From UBA8529 sp964390565 (GTDB lineage: Bacteria; Bacteroidota; Bacteroidia; Bacteroidales; Tenuifilaceae), in contig CAYMII010000014.1 in assembly GCA_964390565.1 (NCBI GenBank), forward strand, positions 1 to 64,000: 64,000 bases of DNA, in the 5' to 3' direction. Position 1 is the first letter of the stretch. Every line of letters begins with the position of its first letter. The position numbers and the translations under genes were made by a program. Below, piece by piece: positions 50,199 to 58,111 of the stretch. The notes under the pieces were generated by a model. That model was not told the origin of the DNA and searched no databases. It saw nothing but the letters and a program-made list of their open reading frames with translations.

Positions 50199-50828
50199 TT
50201 AATCTTTTAAATGTCTAAGCTGGTTAACATCTGGATCTTTAAGGACGTCACCAATTTTGTTAAAGAAAACGCCAAGGATGAAAACGCTGGCAAAGATATC
50301 GAGCATAATTCCAAGGTTCACAAGCATTGGCATCTCGTTACCAACCGCAAGCGATAGGATAAACACGCCATTCTCGATAACCAGATATCCCATTACGTGG
50401 GTTATGATTTTCCTTCGGGTTGAGATGATGTAAAGACCCGTAAATAGTGTTGATAGCGCTACAATAAAGAACGTTTTATCCAAATGGGTATCGTGAATAG
50501 AGTTGGATAGTATTATGGTTATTACAAGTATTAACGTGATGATAATTAATGATATAAAGTTGGGTAGATAGGGTTCAGCAATCCTTGTAATCCCATTCTT
50601 TTTTATTATATAGTTTAGAAAGATTGGTACGGCGAGCGCTTTAAAAATTATCGTTTCCAAAAGAATGAAAACCAAGTTGGTTACATTGATATCGCTCAAA
50701 GCCAAAAAGGTGATACCGAATAGCAAGAATCCCTGAAAAACGAGTATCCTGATATACGTTAAAAGCCTGTTTGCTATACCGATGTAGAGCAAAGTCATGG
50801 CAAATGTGATAAGTAAAATGTCGGTCAT
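50199..50828 (-). CDS. Ehr complex HyfE-like (NuoK-related) subunit
   Basis: 209 residues, five or six transmembrane helices: MTDILLITFAMTLLYIGIANRLLTYI, IRILVFQGFLLFGITFLAL, NLVFILLETIIFKALAVPIFL (with the Glu and Lys typical of NuoK-like transporters), LISLIIITLILVITIIL, FIVALSTLFTGLYIISTRRKI, and MGYLVIENGVFILSLAVGNEMPMLVNLGIMLDIFASVFILG. The last part with IENG...LDIF is the conserved HyfE core. It likely joins the proton path between the antiporter subunits and the core. 153 bases separate it from HyfC, an unusually long gap in this operon. Confidence 0.88.
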   Translation of the reverse strand: MTDILLITFAMTLLYIGIANRLLTYIRILVFQGFLLFGITFLALSDINVTNLVFILLETIIFKALAVPIFLNYIIKKNGITRIAEPYLPNFISLIIITLILVITIILSNSIHDTHLDKTFFIVALSTLFTGLYIISTRRKIITHVMGYLVIENGVFILSLAVGNEMPMLVNLGIMLDIFASVFILGVFFNKIGDVLKDPDVNQLRHLKD

Positions 50829-50981
50829 ATCTTATTTTTATTACTCACTTTAAGTTTAAGATTTTAGACTCTAGATACAAGACGCTAGATTTATTAATAT
50901 CAAAAGAAAACCTTATTATACTCTTCATTCTTTATCAATGTTTTTGTGTCTTAAATCTCATGTCTAATATCTGATGTCTGA
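50829..50981. repeat. Intra-operon gap with text-like repeat, copy D
   Basis: Holds TAGACTCTAGATACAAGACGCTAGATT and CATGTCTAATATCTGATGTCTGATT segments. The latter has tandem-like TGTCTAATATCTGA / TGTCTGATTAT units. No promoter or RNA gene is evident. Confidence 0.5.
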
Positions 50982-51887
50982 TTATACAAATCGTTGGAGC
51001 AGCAACAGTACGCCAAAGAAAATTAGCAGCGATACTGATGTTAAAATAAAGATAAACTGAGGGTTATGGCTCATCCTAAAGCGTGCCATAAACGACTCGA
51101 AAATGCCCACTGCAACGGCAAACATAATCTGAACACCAAAGAAAATTGGTATTGTATAGTATAATGGTAGGTTGCCTATAAAGAAGTTCGAAATGATTGC
51201 TCCATACATGGCAAACTTTAGGTTTGTAGTATGAAGGATCAATCCTAAATCAAAGCCACTATTATCGAGAATCATCACCTCGTGAATCATGGTTAGCTCA
51301 AGGTGTGTTTTGGGATCATCAATGGGCATGCGGCTATTCTCAATCATAGCAATGATAACAAACACAAAAGTCGCTAAAACGCCCAGCATATAAGAGATTT
51401 GTGAGCCATAGTGGAGCGTTGAGAAGATACCATGGAACGAAGTTTGACCCGTTAGGAGAGCGAATGAACCCATTAAAATGAAAAAGGCTGGCTCAACGAG
51501 CATCGAGAAAAGCGACTCGCGGCTAGCGCCCATTCCCTCAAAACTGCTACCCGTATCGAGCGCAGAGATTATCATGAAGAACTTGCCAAAAGCCAATAGG
51601 TATGCAAAAAGGATAAAATCGCCCTCAAAGGATATTATTCCGTGGTAATTTCCAAGCGGAACAACGAGTATAGCCATTAGCACCGAAGCAAAGTAGAAGC
51701 TGGGCGCAATCTGAAATATAATGCTTGTAGTACGACTATACACCGAACCCTTTTTGAAGAGCCTGAAAATATCTTTCATTGGCTGAAAGATACCCGGTCC
51801 TTTTCTCCCCGAGGTAATGCTTTTGGTTCGAATGATAATTCCTGTAAAAAACAGGCTTGCTATGAATATCAGAATTAAGCTAACCAT
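50982..51887 (-). CDS. Ehr complex HyfC/NuoH-like membrane subunit
   Basis: 301 residues, about eight transmembrane helices of the NuoH/HycD type, the subunit that anchors the hydrophilic arm. Landmarks are GRKGPGIFQPMKDIFRLFKKGSVYS (quinone/ion channel entry loop), ALDTGSSFEGMGASRESLFSMLVEPAFF, and IENSRMPIDDPKTHLELTMIHE with its run of acidic residues. These acidic loop residues are retained, so the coupling part appears functional. It starts two bases after the second antiporter gene's stop. Confidence 0.92.
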   Translation of the reverse strand: MVSLILIFIASLFFTGIIIRTKSITSGRKGPGIFQPMKDIFRLFKKGSVYSRTTSIIFQIAPSFYFASVLMAILVVPLGNYHGIISFEGDFILFAYLLAFGKFFMIISALDTGSSFEGMGASRESLFSMLVEPAFFILMGSFALLTGQTSFHGIFSTLHYGSQISYMLGVLATFVFVIIAMIENSRMPIDDPKTHLELTMIHEVMILDNSGFDLGLILHTTNLKFAMYGAIISNFFIGNLPLYYTIPIFFGVQIMFAVAVGIFESFMARFRMSHNPQFIFILTSVSLLIFFGVLLLLQRFV

Positions 51888-51889
51888 GG

Positions 51890-53920
51890 TTATAGCTGGT
51901 TTAAAAATTTAATCAACATTAAAATCTTCAGATATATCTCTGGTATTAATATAATCAACGTAATAAAGATGAACCCGTAAAGGATATATGACTGAACGTT
52001 ACCGCTTTGTAAAAATGTGAATCGCGAAAGTATCCTTCTTAAAACACCTATTGGCTTATCGATAAGCCAATTCTCAACCTTATCGTATGGGTGCGTTTCG
52101 TGATGAATTGGATTTGAGAAAATGCCTTGGGCTTCAGTTTTAAACTTCCGAATCCAAAGTATTGGCTCAACCAATTTACGATAGGTTCTAATAAAGGAGC
52201 TGGCTGTATATTGCATTTTATCGGTAGAGCCTGTGTAACCACATCCCCAGGTTGGGGCTAGCTCAATAGATCTATTTCTGGTTATATATCTTCTCAAATA
52301 AAATAGCGATACTGCAATGGCTAAAAATACCGAGGCATAGATTCCCACTAACGAAGAGGTTTTAACTAGCGAATTGAATGCCTCCACGCTAGCAGCATTA
52401 GGGCTGCTAATAAATTGACCTACAGGCAACGAGAGCACTCGGATAAACAACGATGGAACCAATCCGATTAGTAAAATTAACCCAACAATTGTATAAAGTG
52501 GGTAAGTGATTGAATTCCTTTCATTTTCAACTTTATCAATGCTTACATGCCTTGGTGTACCTAGGAAAACAATGCTGAATGCTTTTGTAAAGCATATCAT
52601 TGCTAGCCCTCCAATAAGAACAAGACCCAGAATAGCAAACATCATCAAAACGGTAAATGAGAAATCGATGCTATTTAAGCTTTTGAACATTCCTAGGTAG
52701 ATAAGGAACTCCGAAACGAAGCCATTAAAAGGAGGGAGGCCGCAAATGGCCAGCGAGCCAATAAGAAAAAGGATTGCTGTATTGGGTAATTTTTTTACCA
52801 ACCCACCTAACGATTCAATGTTGATAGTGTGTGCATGTTGATAAACCGAACCAGCGCTGTAGAATAGCAACGACTTAAAAAGCGAATGGTTTAAGGTGTG
52901 CAATAGCGCACCGCTAAAGCCAAGTAGAATGAGCAGCTGATTGTTATACCCTATACCTAAACAACCTAAACCAATGCCAATGCCAATGATACCAATATTC
53001 TCGATACTGTGATATGCCAGTAGTTTCTTGAGATTATGCTGAATTATTGCCAGCATCACCCCGTAAACACCCGTAATAACAGATATAATCAGTATAAAGT
53101 AACCAATGGTTATGTAGTTAGATTGTATCAGCAAAAGCATTCTGAATATGCCATAAATGCCAATCTTGATAATTACCCCCGACATCACACCCGAAATATG
53201 CGCAGGTGCTGCTGGATGGGCGAGTGGAAGCCAAGTGTGGAATGGCACAAAGCCAGCTTTAATGGCAAATCCAAAGAAGAAGAAGGTAAACAATCCCACT
53301 CCAACCAATGCTGGCGAAACGCTTGTGTATGCTGTAATTCCATTAAAATCGAAAGTACCAGTCTTTATCTTAACCCACATAAAACCAAGAGTTAAGAAGA
53401 GAATGCAGAAGTGCGATTGAATTAAAAAGTTGATACCAGCCCTTAGCGTCTCCTTTTTGTTATGCTCAAATATCACAAGGATAAAAGAAGCAAGCGCCAT
53501 TATCTCCCAAATTACAAGAAAAACTAGGCTATTTTGAACAACGCAAATATCGATAAGCATTGTGTATGCTAGGATATATGATATCGCGTGCATTGCAAGG
53601 TTGGCCTTTTGCTCCTGATATTTTTTAAGGTACTGAAAGCCGTAAACAGCCCCAGTTAGGAATGTGAAGCTGATTATCATTATAAACCAAGCCGATAGAT
53701 AATCAGCACGGATGGGAATTGCCCCGGTAACGAACGATCCCTCATAGCTGAAATCGATTGGATTGCCCGTTAGCACGGAATAAGAAACGATTGAAGCCAT
53801 CAAAACCTGAACGCCAATAGTAGTGAGCGCAACAATCCCATTGCCCTTAACCTTTAGGAAAGGGATTAGGATAATTGCTACCAGCGCAATAAGGTTGAAA
53901 GCCTCAATCAGCGTTATCAT
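51890..53920 (-). CDS. Ehr complex HyfB-like antiporter subunit, second copy
   Basis: 676 residues, about 14-16 transmembrane helices. Mrp-antiporter core with TM5 Glu in WEIMALASFILVIFEHNKK, TM7 Lys region FGFAIKAGFVPFHTWLPLAHPAAPAHISG, and TM8-9 AYHSIENIGIIGIG followed by GALLHTLNHSLFKSLLF and ICGLPPFNGFVSEFLIY. The C-terminal extension carries APTWGCGYTGSTDKMQYTASSFI as in HyfB. It is a paralogue of the preceding gene (53917) and overlaps it by four bases (ATGA). Its Glu/Lys/His residues are intact, so it can be expected to pump ions. Confidence 0.92.
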   Translation of the reverse strand: MITLIEAFNLIALVAIILIPFLKVKGNGIVALTTIGVQVLMASIVSYSVLTGNPIDFSYEGSFVTGAIPIRADYLSAWFIMIISFTFLTGAVYGFQYLKKYQEQKANLAMHAISYILAYTMLIDICVVQNSLVFLVIWEIMALASFILVIFEHNKKETLRAGINFLIQSHFCILFLTLGFMWVKIKTGTFDFNGITAYTSVSPALVGVGLFTFFFFGFAIKAGFVPFHTWLPLAHPAAPAHISGVMSGVIIKIGIYGIFRMLLLIQSNYITIGYFILIISVITGVYGVMLAIIQHNLKKLLAYHSIENIGIIGIGIGLGCLGIGYNNQLLILLGFSGALLHTLNHSLFKSLLFYSAGSVYQHAHTINIESLGGLVKKLPNTAILFLIGSLAICGLPPFNGFVSEFLIYLGMFKSLNSIDFSFTVLMMFAILGLVLIGGLAMICFTKAFSIVFLGTPRHVSIDKVENERNSITYPLYTIVGLILLIGLVPSLFIRVLSLPVGQFISSPNAASVEAFNSLVKTSSLVGIYASVFLAIAVSLFYLRRYITRNRSIELAPTWGCGYTGSTDKMQYTASSFIRTYRKLVEPILWIRKFKTEAQGIFSNPIHHETHPYDKVENWLIDKPIGVLRRILSRFTFLQSGNVQSYILYGFIFITLIILIPEIYLKILMLIKFLNQL

Positions 53921-55914
53921 ATCCAGTTAAAAATGGTACAAATAAATATCATCAAAATAAATAGTATTCCGTAAAGCACATAGGTCTGAATTTTTCCATT
54001 CTGTATGAATTGGAAGAAGTTCATCGAGTAGTTAAGCCTGCTTGTTAACGGGGTAATTACGTAATGTTCCAGCAAATCGAAATAGTACGATGAAAACGAC
54101 CTCTTTTGTGGGAAAATATCAGTCTTTTCAATCTTATCGTAGTTCTTCTTCTCGATGGTTAAAAAGCCCAATAAATCGGCAAAAGAACGCGAAAACGAAA
54201 GTCCTGTGTACTGCGCCTTTGGAATCGATCCAGTATATCCACAGCCCCAGGTATTCTCCTCGCCAATAGGCTTTTTGTGGGATAGCATCCAGCGAAGCGA
54301 AAAGATAGATACTAATACCATTATAAATAGTAAGCAGGCTAACCCAATCATCGAAATGGTAGAACTCATAGGTAGTTCAACTGCACCACCAACAAACGAG
54401 GCAGGGAAAATTGTGCTTACAATATTCGATACCGATTTGTAGTAGAAACTTGGTACGATGGCTACCGAAAGCATCACGAAAACAACTATATACTGAGGTA
54501 AGCGCATAATTAAGCTAACCTCCTTGGGTTTATGCTCGTGTTCATGCCTTAGCGATCCAGTAAAAATTACTCCAAACGATTTTGTGAACGTGAGCAGCGA
54601 CATACCGCCAACAATGGCAAGTCCTGCTATGGATAAGATGAAAAGGATGAGTTGAGGCATATTCCCAAGGCTTAACCCTTTAACCAAACCGCTATAAATA
54701 ATAAACTCAGAAATAAACCCGTTAAATGGTGGCAAACCGCCAATAGCCAATGCGCCAATAAGAAACAGTATTGCTGTTTGCGGCATTTGTTTAATCAAGC
54801 CACCAAGTTTATCCATATTGCGGGTGTGCGTTTGCTGGTAGATGCTTCCTGCTGAAAAGAATAACATCGATTTAAACAGCGAGTGGTTAAGCGTGTGCAG
54901 CAAAGCACCGCTAAAGCCAAGTATAATTAGGGGTTGATTTTTAAAACCAATTCCCATCAATCCAAGGCCAATACCAATGCCTATTATACCAATATTCTCG
55001 ATGGTACAGTAGGCAAGCATCCTTTTATAATCGTATTTAACCGCGGCGTTGGCAATGCCATAAATGGCTGTGATCACTGAAACGGCAAGAATTATCTCAC
55101 CTATAATTATATAATCGGATTGGATATTGGATAAAACCCTTAAAATTCCGTAAATGCCAAGCTTAACGATTACGCCCGACATTATCCCCGATACGTGCGA
55201 TGGTGCAGCAGGGTGGGCGTGAGGTAGCCATGAGTGGAATGGAATAAAGCCTGCTTTAATGGCAAATCCTGCAAGCAGAACTACAAGAAGCCAAATACTC
55301 CCATTATTGCTGAAAAAGGTCGATAGAGAGGCAAAGTTGAACGAACCGGTTTGAACGTAAAGCCAGATAAATCCAACAGTGAGCAGTGCTACGCTGATGT
55401 GCATCTGAATCATGTAGTTGATACCCGCTTTTAGCGTATCTTTTTTCTGATACTCGAATATTACCAGCACAAGCGACGAGAGCGACATAATCTCCCAAGC
55501 AACCAAAAAGGCCAAGCCATGCTCGAGCATGCAAACCCAAAGCATTGATGAGTGAAAAAGAGTAAGGAATACCCAATGTATGGCAAGGTTAGTTTTAAGA
55601 TCGTGATATGATTTTAGATAACCAATACCGAAAAGGGTACCATTAATAACAGTAAGGTTGATAATAAGGATAAACCAAGCCGAAAGCGCATCGATTTTAA
55701 CCGTGATATCGCCTATAAAGCCCGATAGATGGTAAATATCAATAATGGGTTTACCTAAAATAGCCGAAATGGCTGGTATTGAAGTTAGAATTGAGATAAT
55801 AATAATTGTGCTTAAGGCAAGGAAAGGCTTAACCCTTTGAGGGGTAATTATCAATCCAATAATCCCAAGAATCAATACAATCGCTGCAAATCCAATTAAA
55901 ATGGGAGAATTCAT
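53917..55914 (-). CDS. Ehr complex HyfB-like antiporter subunit, first copy
   Basis: 665 residues, about 14-16 transmembrane helices. The pump core is intact: TM5 Glu in WEIMSLSSLVLVIFEYQKK, TM7 Lys in AGFAIKAGFIPFHSWLPHAHPAAPSHVSG, AYCTIENIGIIGIG, GALLHTLNHSLFKSMLFFSAGS, IGGLPPFNGFISEF. Its C-terminal part carries ENTWGCGYTGSIPKAQYTGLSF. About half the residues visibly match the next gene, so the pair arose by tandem duplication. First gene of the operon, preceded by a palindromic element and a possible promoter (56070). Confidence 0.92.
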   Translation of the reverse strand: MNSPILIGFAAIVLILGIIGLIITPQRVKPFLALSTIIIISILTSIPAISAILGKPIIDIYHLSGFIGDITVKIDALSAWFILIINLTVINGTLFGIGYLKSYHDLKTNLAIHWVFLTLFHSSMLWVCMLEHGLAFLVAWEIMSLSSLVLVIFEYQKKDTLKAGINYMIQMHISVALLTVGFIWLYVQTGSFNFASLSTFFSNNGSIWLLVVLLAGFAIKAGFIPFHSWLPHAHPAAPSHVSGIMSGVIVKLGIYGILRVLSNIQSDYIIIGEIILAVSVITAIYGIANAAVKYDYKRMLAYCTIENIGIIGIGIGLGLMGIGFKNQPLIILGFSGALLHTLNHSLFKSMLFFSAGSIYQQTHTRNMDKLGGLIKQMPQTAILFLIGALAIGGLPPFNGFISEFIIYSGLVKGLSLGNMPQLILFILSIAGLAIVGGMSLLTFTKSFGVIFTGSLRHEHEHKPKEVSLIMRLPQYIVVFVMLSVAIVPSFYYKSVSNIVSTIFPASFVGGAVELPMSSTISMIGLACLLFIMVLVSIFSLRWMLSHKKPIGEENTWGCGYTGSIPKAQYTGLSFSRSFADLLGFLTIEKKNYDKIEKTDIFPQKRSFSSYYFDLLEHYVITPLTSRLNYSMNFFQFIQNGKIQTYVLYGILFILMIFICTIFNWI

Positions 55915-55948
55915 AAAAAATTACATTTGAAAATGGACATCTTAAAAC

Positions 55949-56057
55949 CTTAACCGCAGAGTTCGCTAAGCAATACCGCAGAGAGCACAAAGAGCCAAAT
56001 TAAAAAATTAAAATCTCAGCGTACTTTGCGAAAACCTTAGTGACCTTTGCGGTTAAG
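55949..56057. repeat. Long imperfect palindrome upstream of the Ehr operon
   Basis: The left arm begins CTTAACCGCAGAGTTCGCTA; the right arm reversed and complemented begins CTTAACCGCAAAGGTCACTA. Similarity continues for about 45 bases per arm (CGCAGAGAGCACAAAGAG against CGCAAAGTACGCTGAG), around an AT-rich centre. This is an intergenic palindromic repeat of the kind seen repeatedly in Bacteroidota genomes; only one copy is in this window. It would fold as a long hairpin in the operon's leader. Confidence 0.75.
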
Positions 56058-56069
56058 TTTTCCAAACCC

Positions 56070-56077
56070 CAAAATTA
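56070..56077 (-). promoter_or_regulatory. Possible -7 box of the Ehr operon
   Basis: TAATTTTG on the minus strand, exact consensus, 156 bases before the ATG at 55914. No good -33 element. If used, the palindrome lies in the transcript leader. Confidence 0.3.
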
Positions 56078-56402
56078 AGCTTTAATCTTTGGATAGGTAG
56101 GAAATATTCTATTTTTTGACTTTCAGAAACTTTAGGATACTCAATATTAGCGGGTTAAACATCTTATTTAGGATGGATCTAATTTAGTGACGAATGACGG
56201 AGTGTCGGGTGATAAGCAACGTAAATATTCGTAAGTCAAATATTTACAATCACCATTGATTATCGCAAGCTCATAACCATAAATCATCTGCTCATAAAAT
56301 TAACTTGACTTTGGTTTCTAATATCGTAAATTAGCCCTTATAGGTTTGGACTATTTGTGCATAAAGGAAAGCAAGCCTAGCATTATTTCATCTTTTTGCC
56401 TT

Positions 56403-56855
56403 ATGATTTACTACGATTATTTCGAAAGTTATAAACTTTTGGTTGTTCGATGGGAGGGTGATACTACCGTTAATGACTTTATAGGAGTAATAGATTCAAT
56501 GGCTACAGAGTTTAATGATTGTAAGCCAGATTATATCCTGAGTGACTTTCGTAAAGCAAAATTTATATTCGATCCCAAGGGAATTGATGAAATCCTCCGA
56601 TTTAGAGCCGAAAAGGCCCATTTTAAGCCAAAGTACATCTCAGTTTTTCTTGTTGATGATGTTATACAAACCACATACACGACACTTTATAATTCCTTTT
56701 TAAACTCAAAAAACCTCAAGTTTGAGATAAAGGTATGTGTTACTATATCTAAAGCGGCATCTTTGCTTGGCTTAATGGCAAATCCCGGCGAACTTGAGCG
56801 CATGCTCCAAAATCTTAAGCAAACATATACACTACACGAGCAGGTTAGACTGTAG
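56403..56855 (+). CDS. Hypothetical protein, possibly a SpoIIAA/STAS-like domain
   Basis: 150 residues from the ATG at 56403; a TTG at 56346 adds 19 residues of poor composition. No signal peptide or membrane helix. It opens MIYYDYFESYKLLVVRWEGDTT (strand, turn), then a helix (VNDFIGVIDSMATEFN), a strand (DYILSDFRKAKF), a helix and so on, an alternating pattern that resembles SpoIIAA-like or STAS-type regulatory domains. I do not recognise the family and cannot confirm the fold. If STAS-like it might serve one of the SpoIIE phosphatases, but it is not adjacent to them. Confidence 0.6.
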   Translation: MIYYDYFESYKLLVVRWEGDTTVNDFIGVIDSMATEFNDCKPDYILSDFRKAKFIFDPKGIDEILRFRAEKAHFKPKYISVFLVDDVIQTTYTTLYNSFLNSKNLKFEIKVCVTISKAASLLGLMANPGELERMLQNLKQTYTLHEQVRL

Positions 56856-56968
56856 TTAGTAGTAGTCAGTAGCCAGTATCACAATAACTCAACAACCCAA
56901 TAACCAACACTCAACCGCTTCACAGCAACACATTACACAGCATCACACTTGCCTCCTGTCACTTGTCA
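56856..56968. repeat. Text-like low-complexity repeat, copy E
   Basis: TAGTTAGTAGTAGTCAGTAGCC, then CACAATAACTCAACAACCCA and ACAGCAACACATTACACAGC, CACTTGCCTCCTGTCACTTG. It lies directly between two stop codons (56855 and 56969) and is a reverse-complement relative of copy A at 19121. Confidence 0.7.
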
Positions 56969-57805
56969 CTAATATAATTCCCCTTTCTCAAACTTATCAA
57001 TCATTTCTCCGGCAATACTTATGGTAGAGGAGTGTTGTGGGAGGTTTCCTCTTGTGAACCATGCTGCTTCAACAATTTCCTTTTCATCAATAACGATCGG
57101 TTGATTTTCATCTGCTTCGGCAATAAACCCAATCATCAATGAACCCGAAAGCGGCCAAGGCTGACTTTTGTAATAATGGATGTTCTTGATATCTAGCCCA
57201 ACCTCTTCTTTAACCTCGCGTTTTAGGGTCTCCTCAAGCGATTCGCCTACATCAGCATACCCAGCAATAAACGAATACCAGCTTCCCGAGAAGTTTGAAT
57301 TACGAGCGAGCAGTATTTTATCGTTGCAAACTATGGCAACAATAACTGCTGGAGATATTTTAGGGTAAACGGTTGTGTTGCAATTGGGGCATATAAGCGC
57401 CCTTTCGTTGGGCTTTTGCTGTGTTCTTGAGCCACATTTCCCGCAAAATCGGTTATGCAAGTACCAGCTCATCAGTTGAAACCCAACAATACTAACCCAA
57501 GCAATTTCATGCTGTTTGGTGGTTCTGAAAAAGTTTATCTCCTTGTAAGTAAATTGGGAACTATAGGTTTTAGGCTCATCCCAAATAAGAAAGCACGAAC
57601 TATCGTTTAGGGTAAATAGGAATGTGCATTCTGTCTTATCTGAAATATCAAGGAAGTCCTTTTTTTGTGGTAACTCAAACTCATCACCACGGGTTTTCAA
57701 TAATAGCGTATCTCCAATGTAATGAAAGATAAAATCCTTTTCTCCAATGGCCTTGTTTGAGAGGTAAAGGTTATTGAAGTGGTGAGGAAGAATTTCGTTA
57801 ATCAT
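56969..57805 (-). CDS. nudC: NAD(+) / NADH pyrophosphatase NudC-like Nudix hydrolase
   Basis: 278 residues. N-terminal domain (about 1-115), zinc ribbon with four Cys in FCGKCGSRTQQ and ALICPNCNTTVYPK, Nudix domain with the box GYADVGESLEETLKREV followed by KEEVGL, and the NudC-specific SQPWPLSGSLMIGFIAE. It hydrolyses NAD(H) or de-caps NAD-capped RNA. The SQPWPFPxS-type motif is SQPWPLSGS, a normal variant. Convergent with the hypothetical gene over repeat E. Confidence 0.94.
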   Translation of the reverse strand: MINEILPHHFNNLYLSNKAIGEKDFIFHYIGDTLLLKTRGDEFELPQKKDFLDISDKTECTFLFTLNDSSCFLIWDEPKTYSSQFTYKEINFFRTTKQHEIAWVSIVGFQLMSWYLHNRFCGKCGSRTQQKPNERALICPNCNTTVYPKISPAVIVAIVCNDKILLARNSNFSGSWYSFIAGYADVGESLEETLKREVKEEVGLDIKNIHYYKSQPWPLSGSLMIGFIAEADENQPIVIDEKEIVEAAWFTRGNLPQHSSTISIAGEMIDKFEKGELY

Positions 57806-58111
57806 GATAACGGTTGCATTAATTCAGAATGTAATAATGATGATGTTTGTCCATGCGAAGATAATAGCTTTACATTAATGTATTGTTACTTGTATTATGT
57901 CCGTAGGCTGTAGACTGTGAAGTAAAGTTTATTGTTGACAGTTAACAGAAACGAAAAATCCAGGAATAAGATGAGCAGACAGTCACTTGCCACTTGTCGC
58001 TTATCTCTTAAATTGTCAAATTGCCTCATTATCAAATTTTCAAATTGTCTAATTTTCAAATTAAATTCAAATTAAACATCCTATCTTTGCGCCCCGAAAG
58101 AGAATCGAAAA
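57806..58111. repeat. Intergenic region with text-like repeats, copy F
   Basis: 306 bases between nudC and prfC. It holds GGCTGTAGACTGTGAAGTAA, TTGACAGTTAACAG, AGTCACTTGCCACTTGTCGC and then a TTCAAATTGTC / TTTTCAAATTAAATTCAAAT series of about 60 bases just before the prfC promoter. No RNA gene seen. Confidence 0.6.
58082..58089 (+). promoter_or_regulatory. -7 promoter box of prfC
   Basis: TATCTTTG followed by CGCC, exact consensus, 23 bases before the ATG. Confidence 0.6.

Larger units (their letters stand above)
55915..56402. other. Upstream region of the Ehr operon and the hypothetical gene
   Basis: About 490 bases. It holds the palindrome (55949-56057), an AT-rich stretch with one exact minus-strand TAnnTTTG box (56070-56077), and plus-strand unassigned sequence to 56402. 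No RNA gene recognised. Confidence 0.55.

Noticed and set aside
46462..55914. A functional [NiFe] hydrogenase, formate hydrogenlyase or ordinary complex I
   Set aside because: All four NiFe cysteines and the N2-type ligands are missing, and the peripheral NADH module genes (NuoE, F, G) are absent.
58009..58080. TCAAATTTTCAAATT series as a CRISPR-like or operator array
   Set aside because: Units vary in length and order and match the general low-complexity intergenic family rather than regularly spaced sites.
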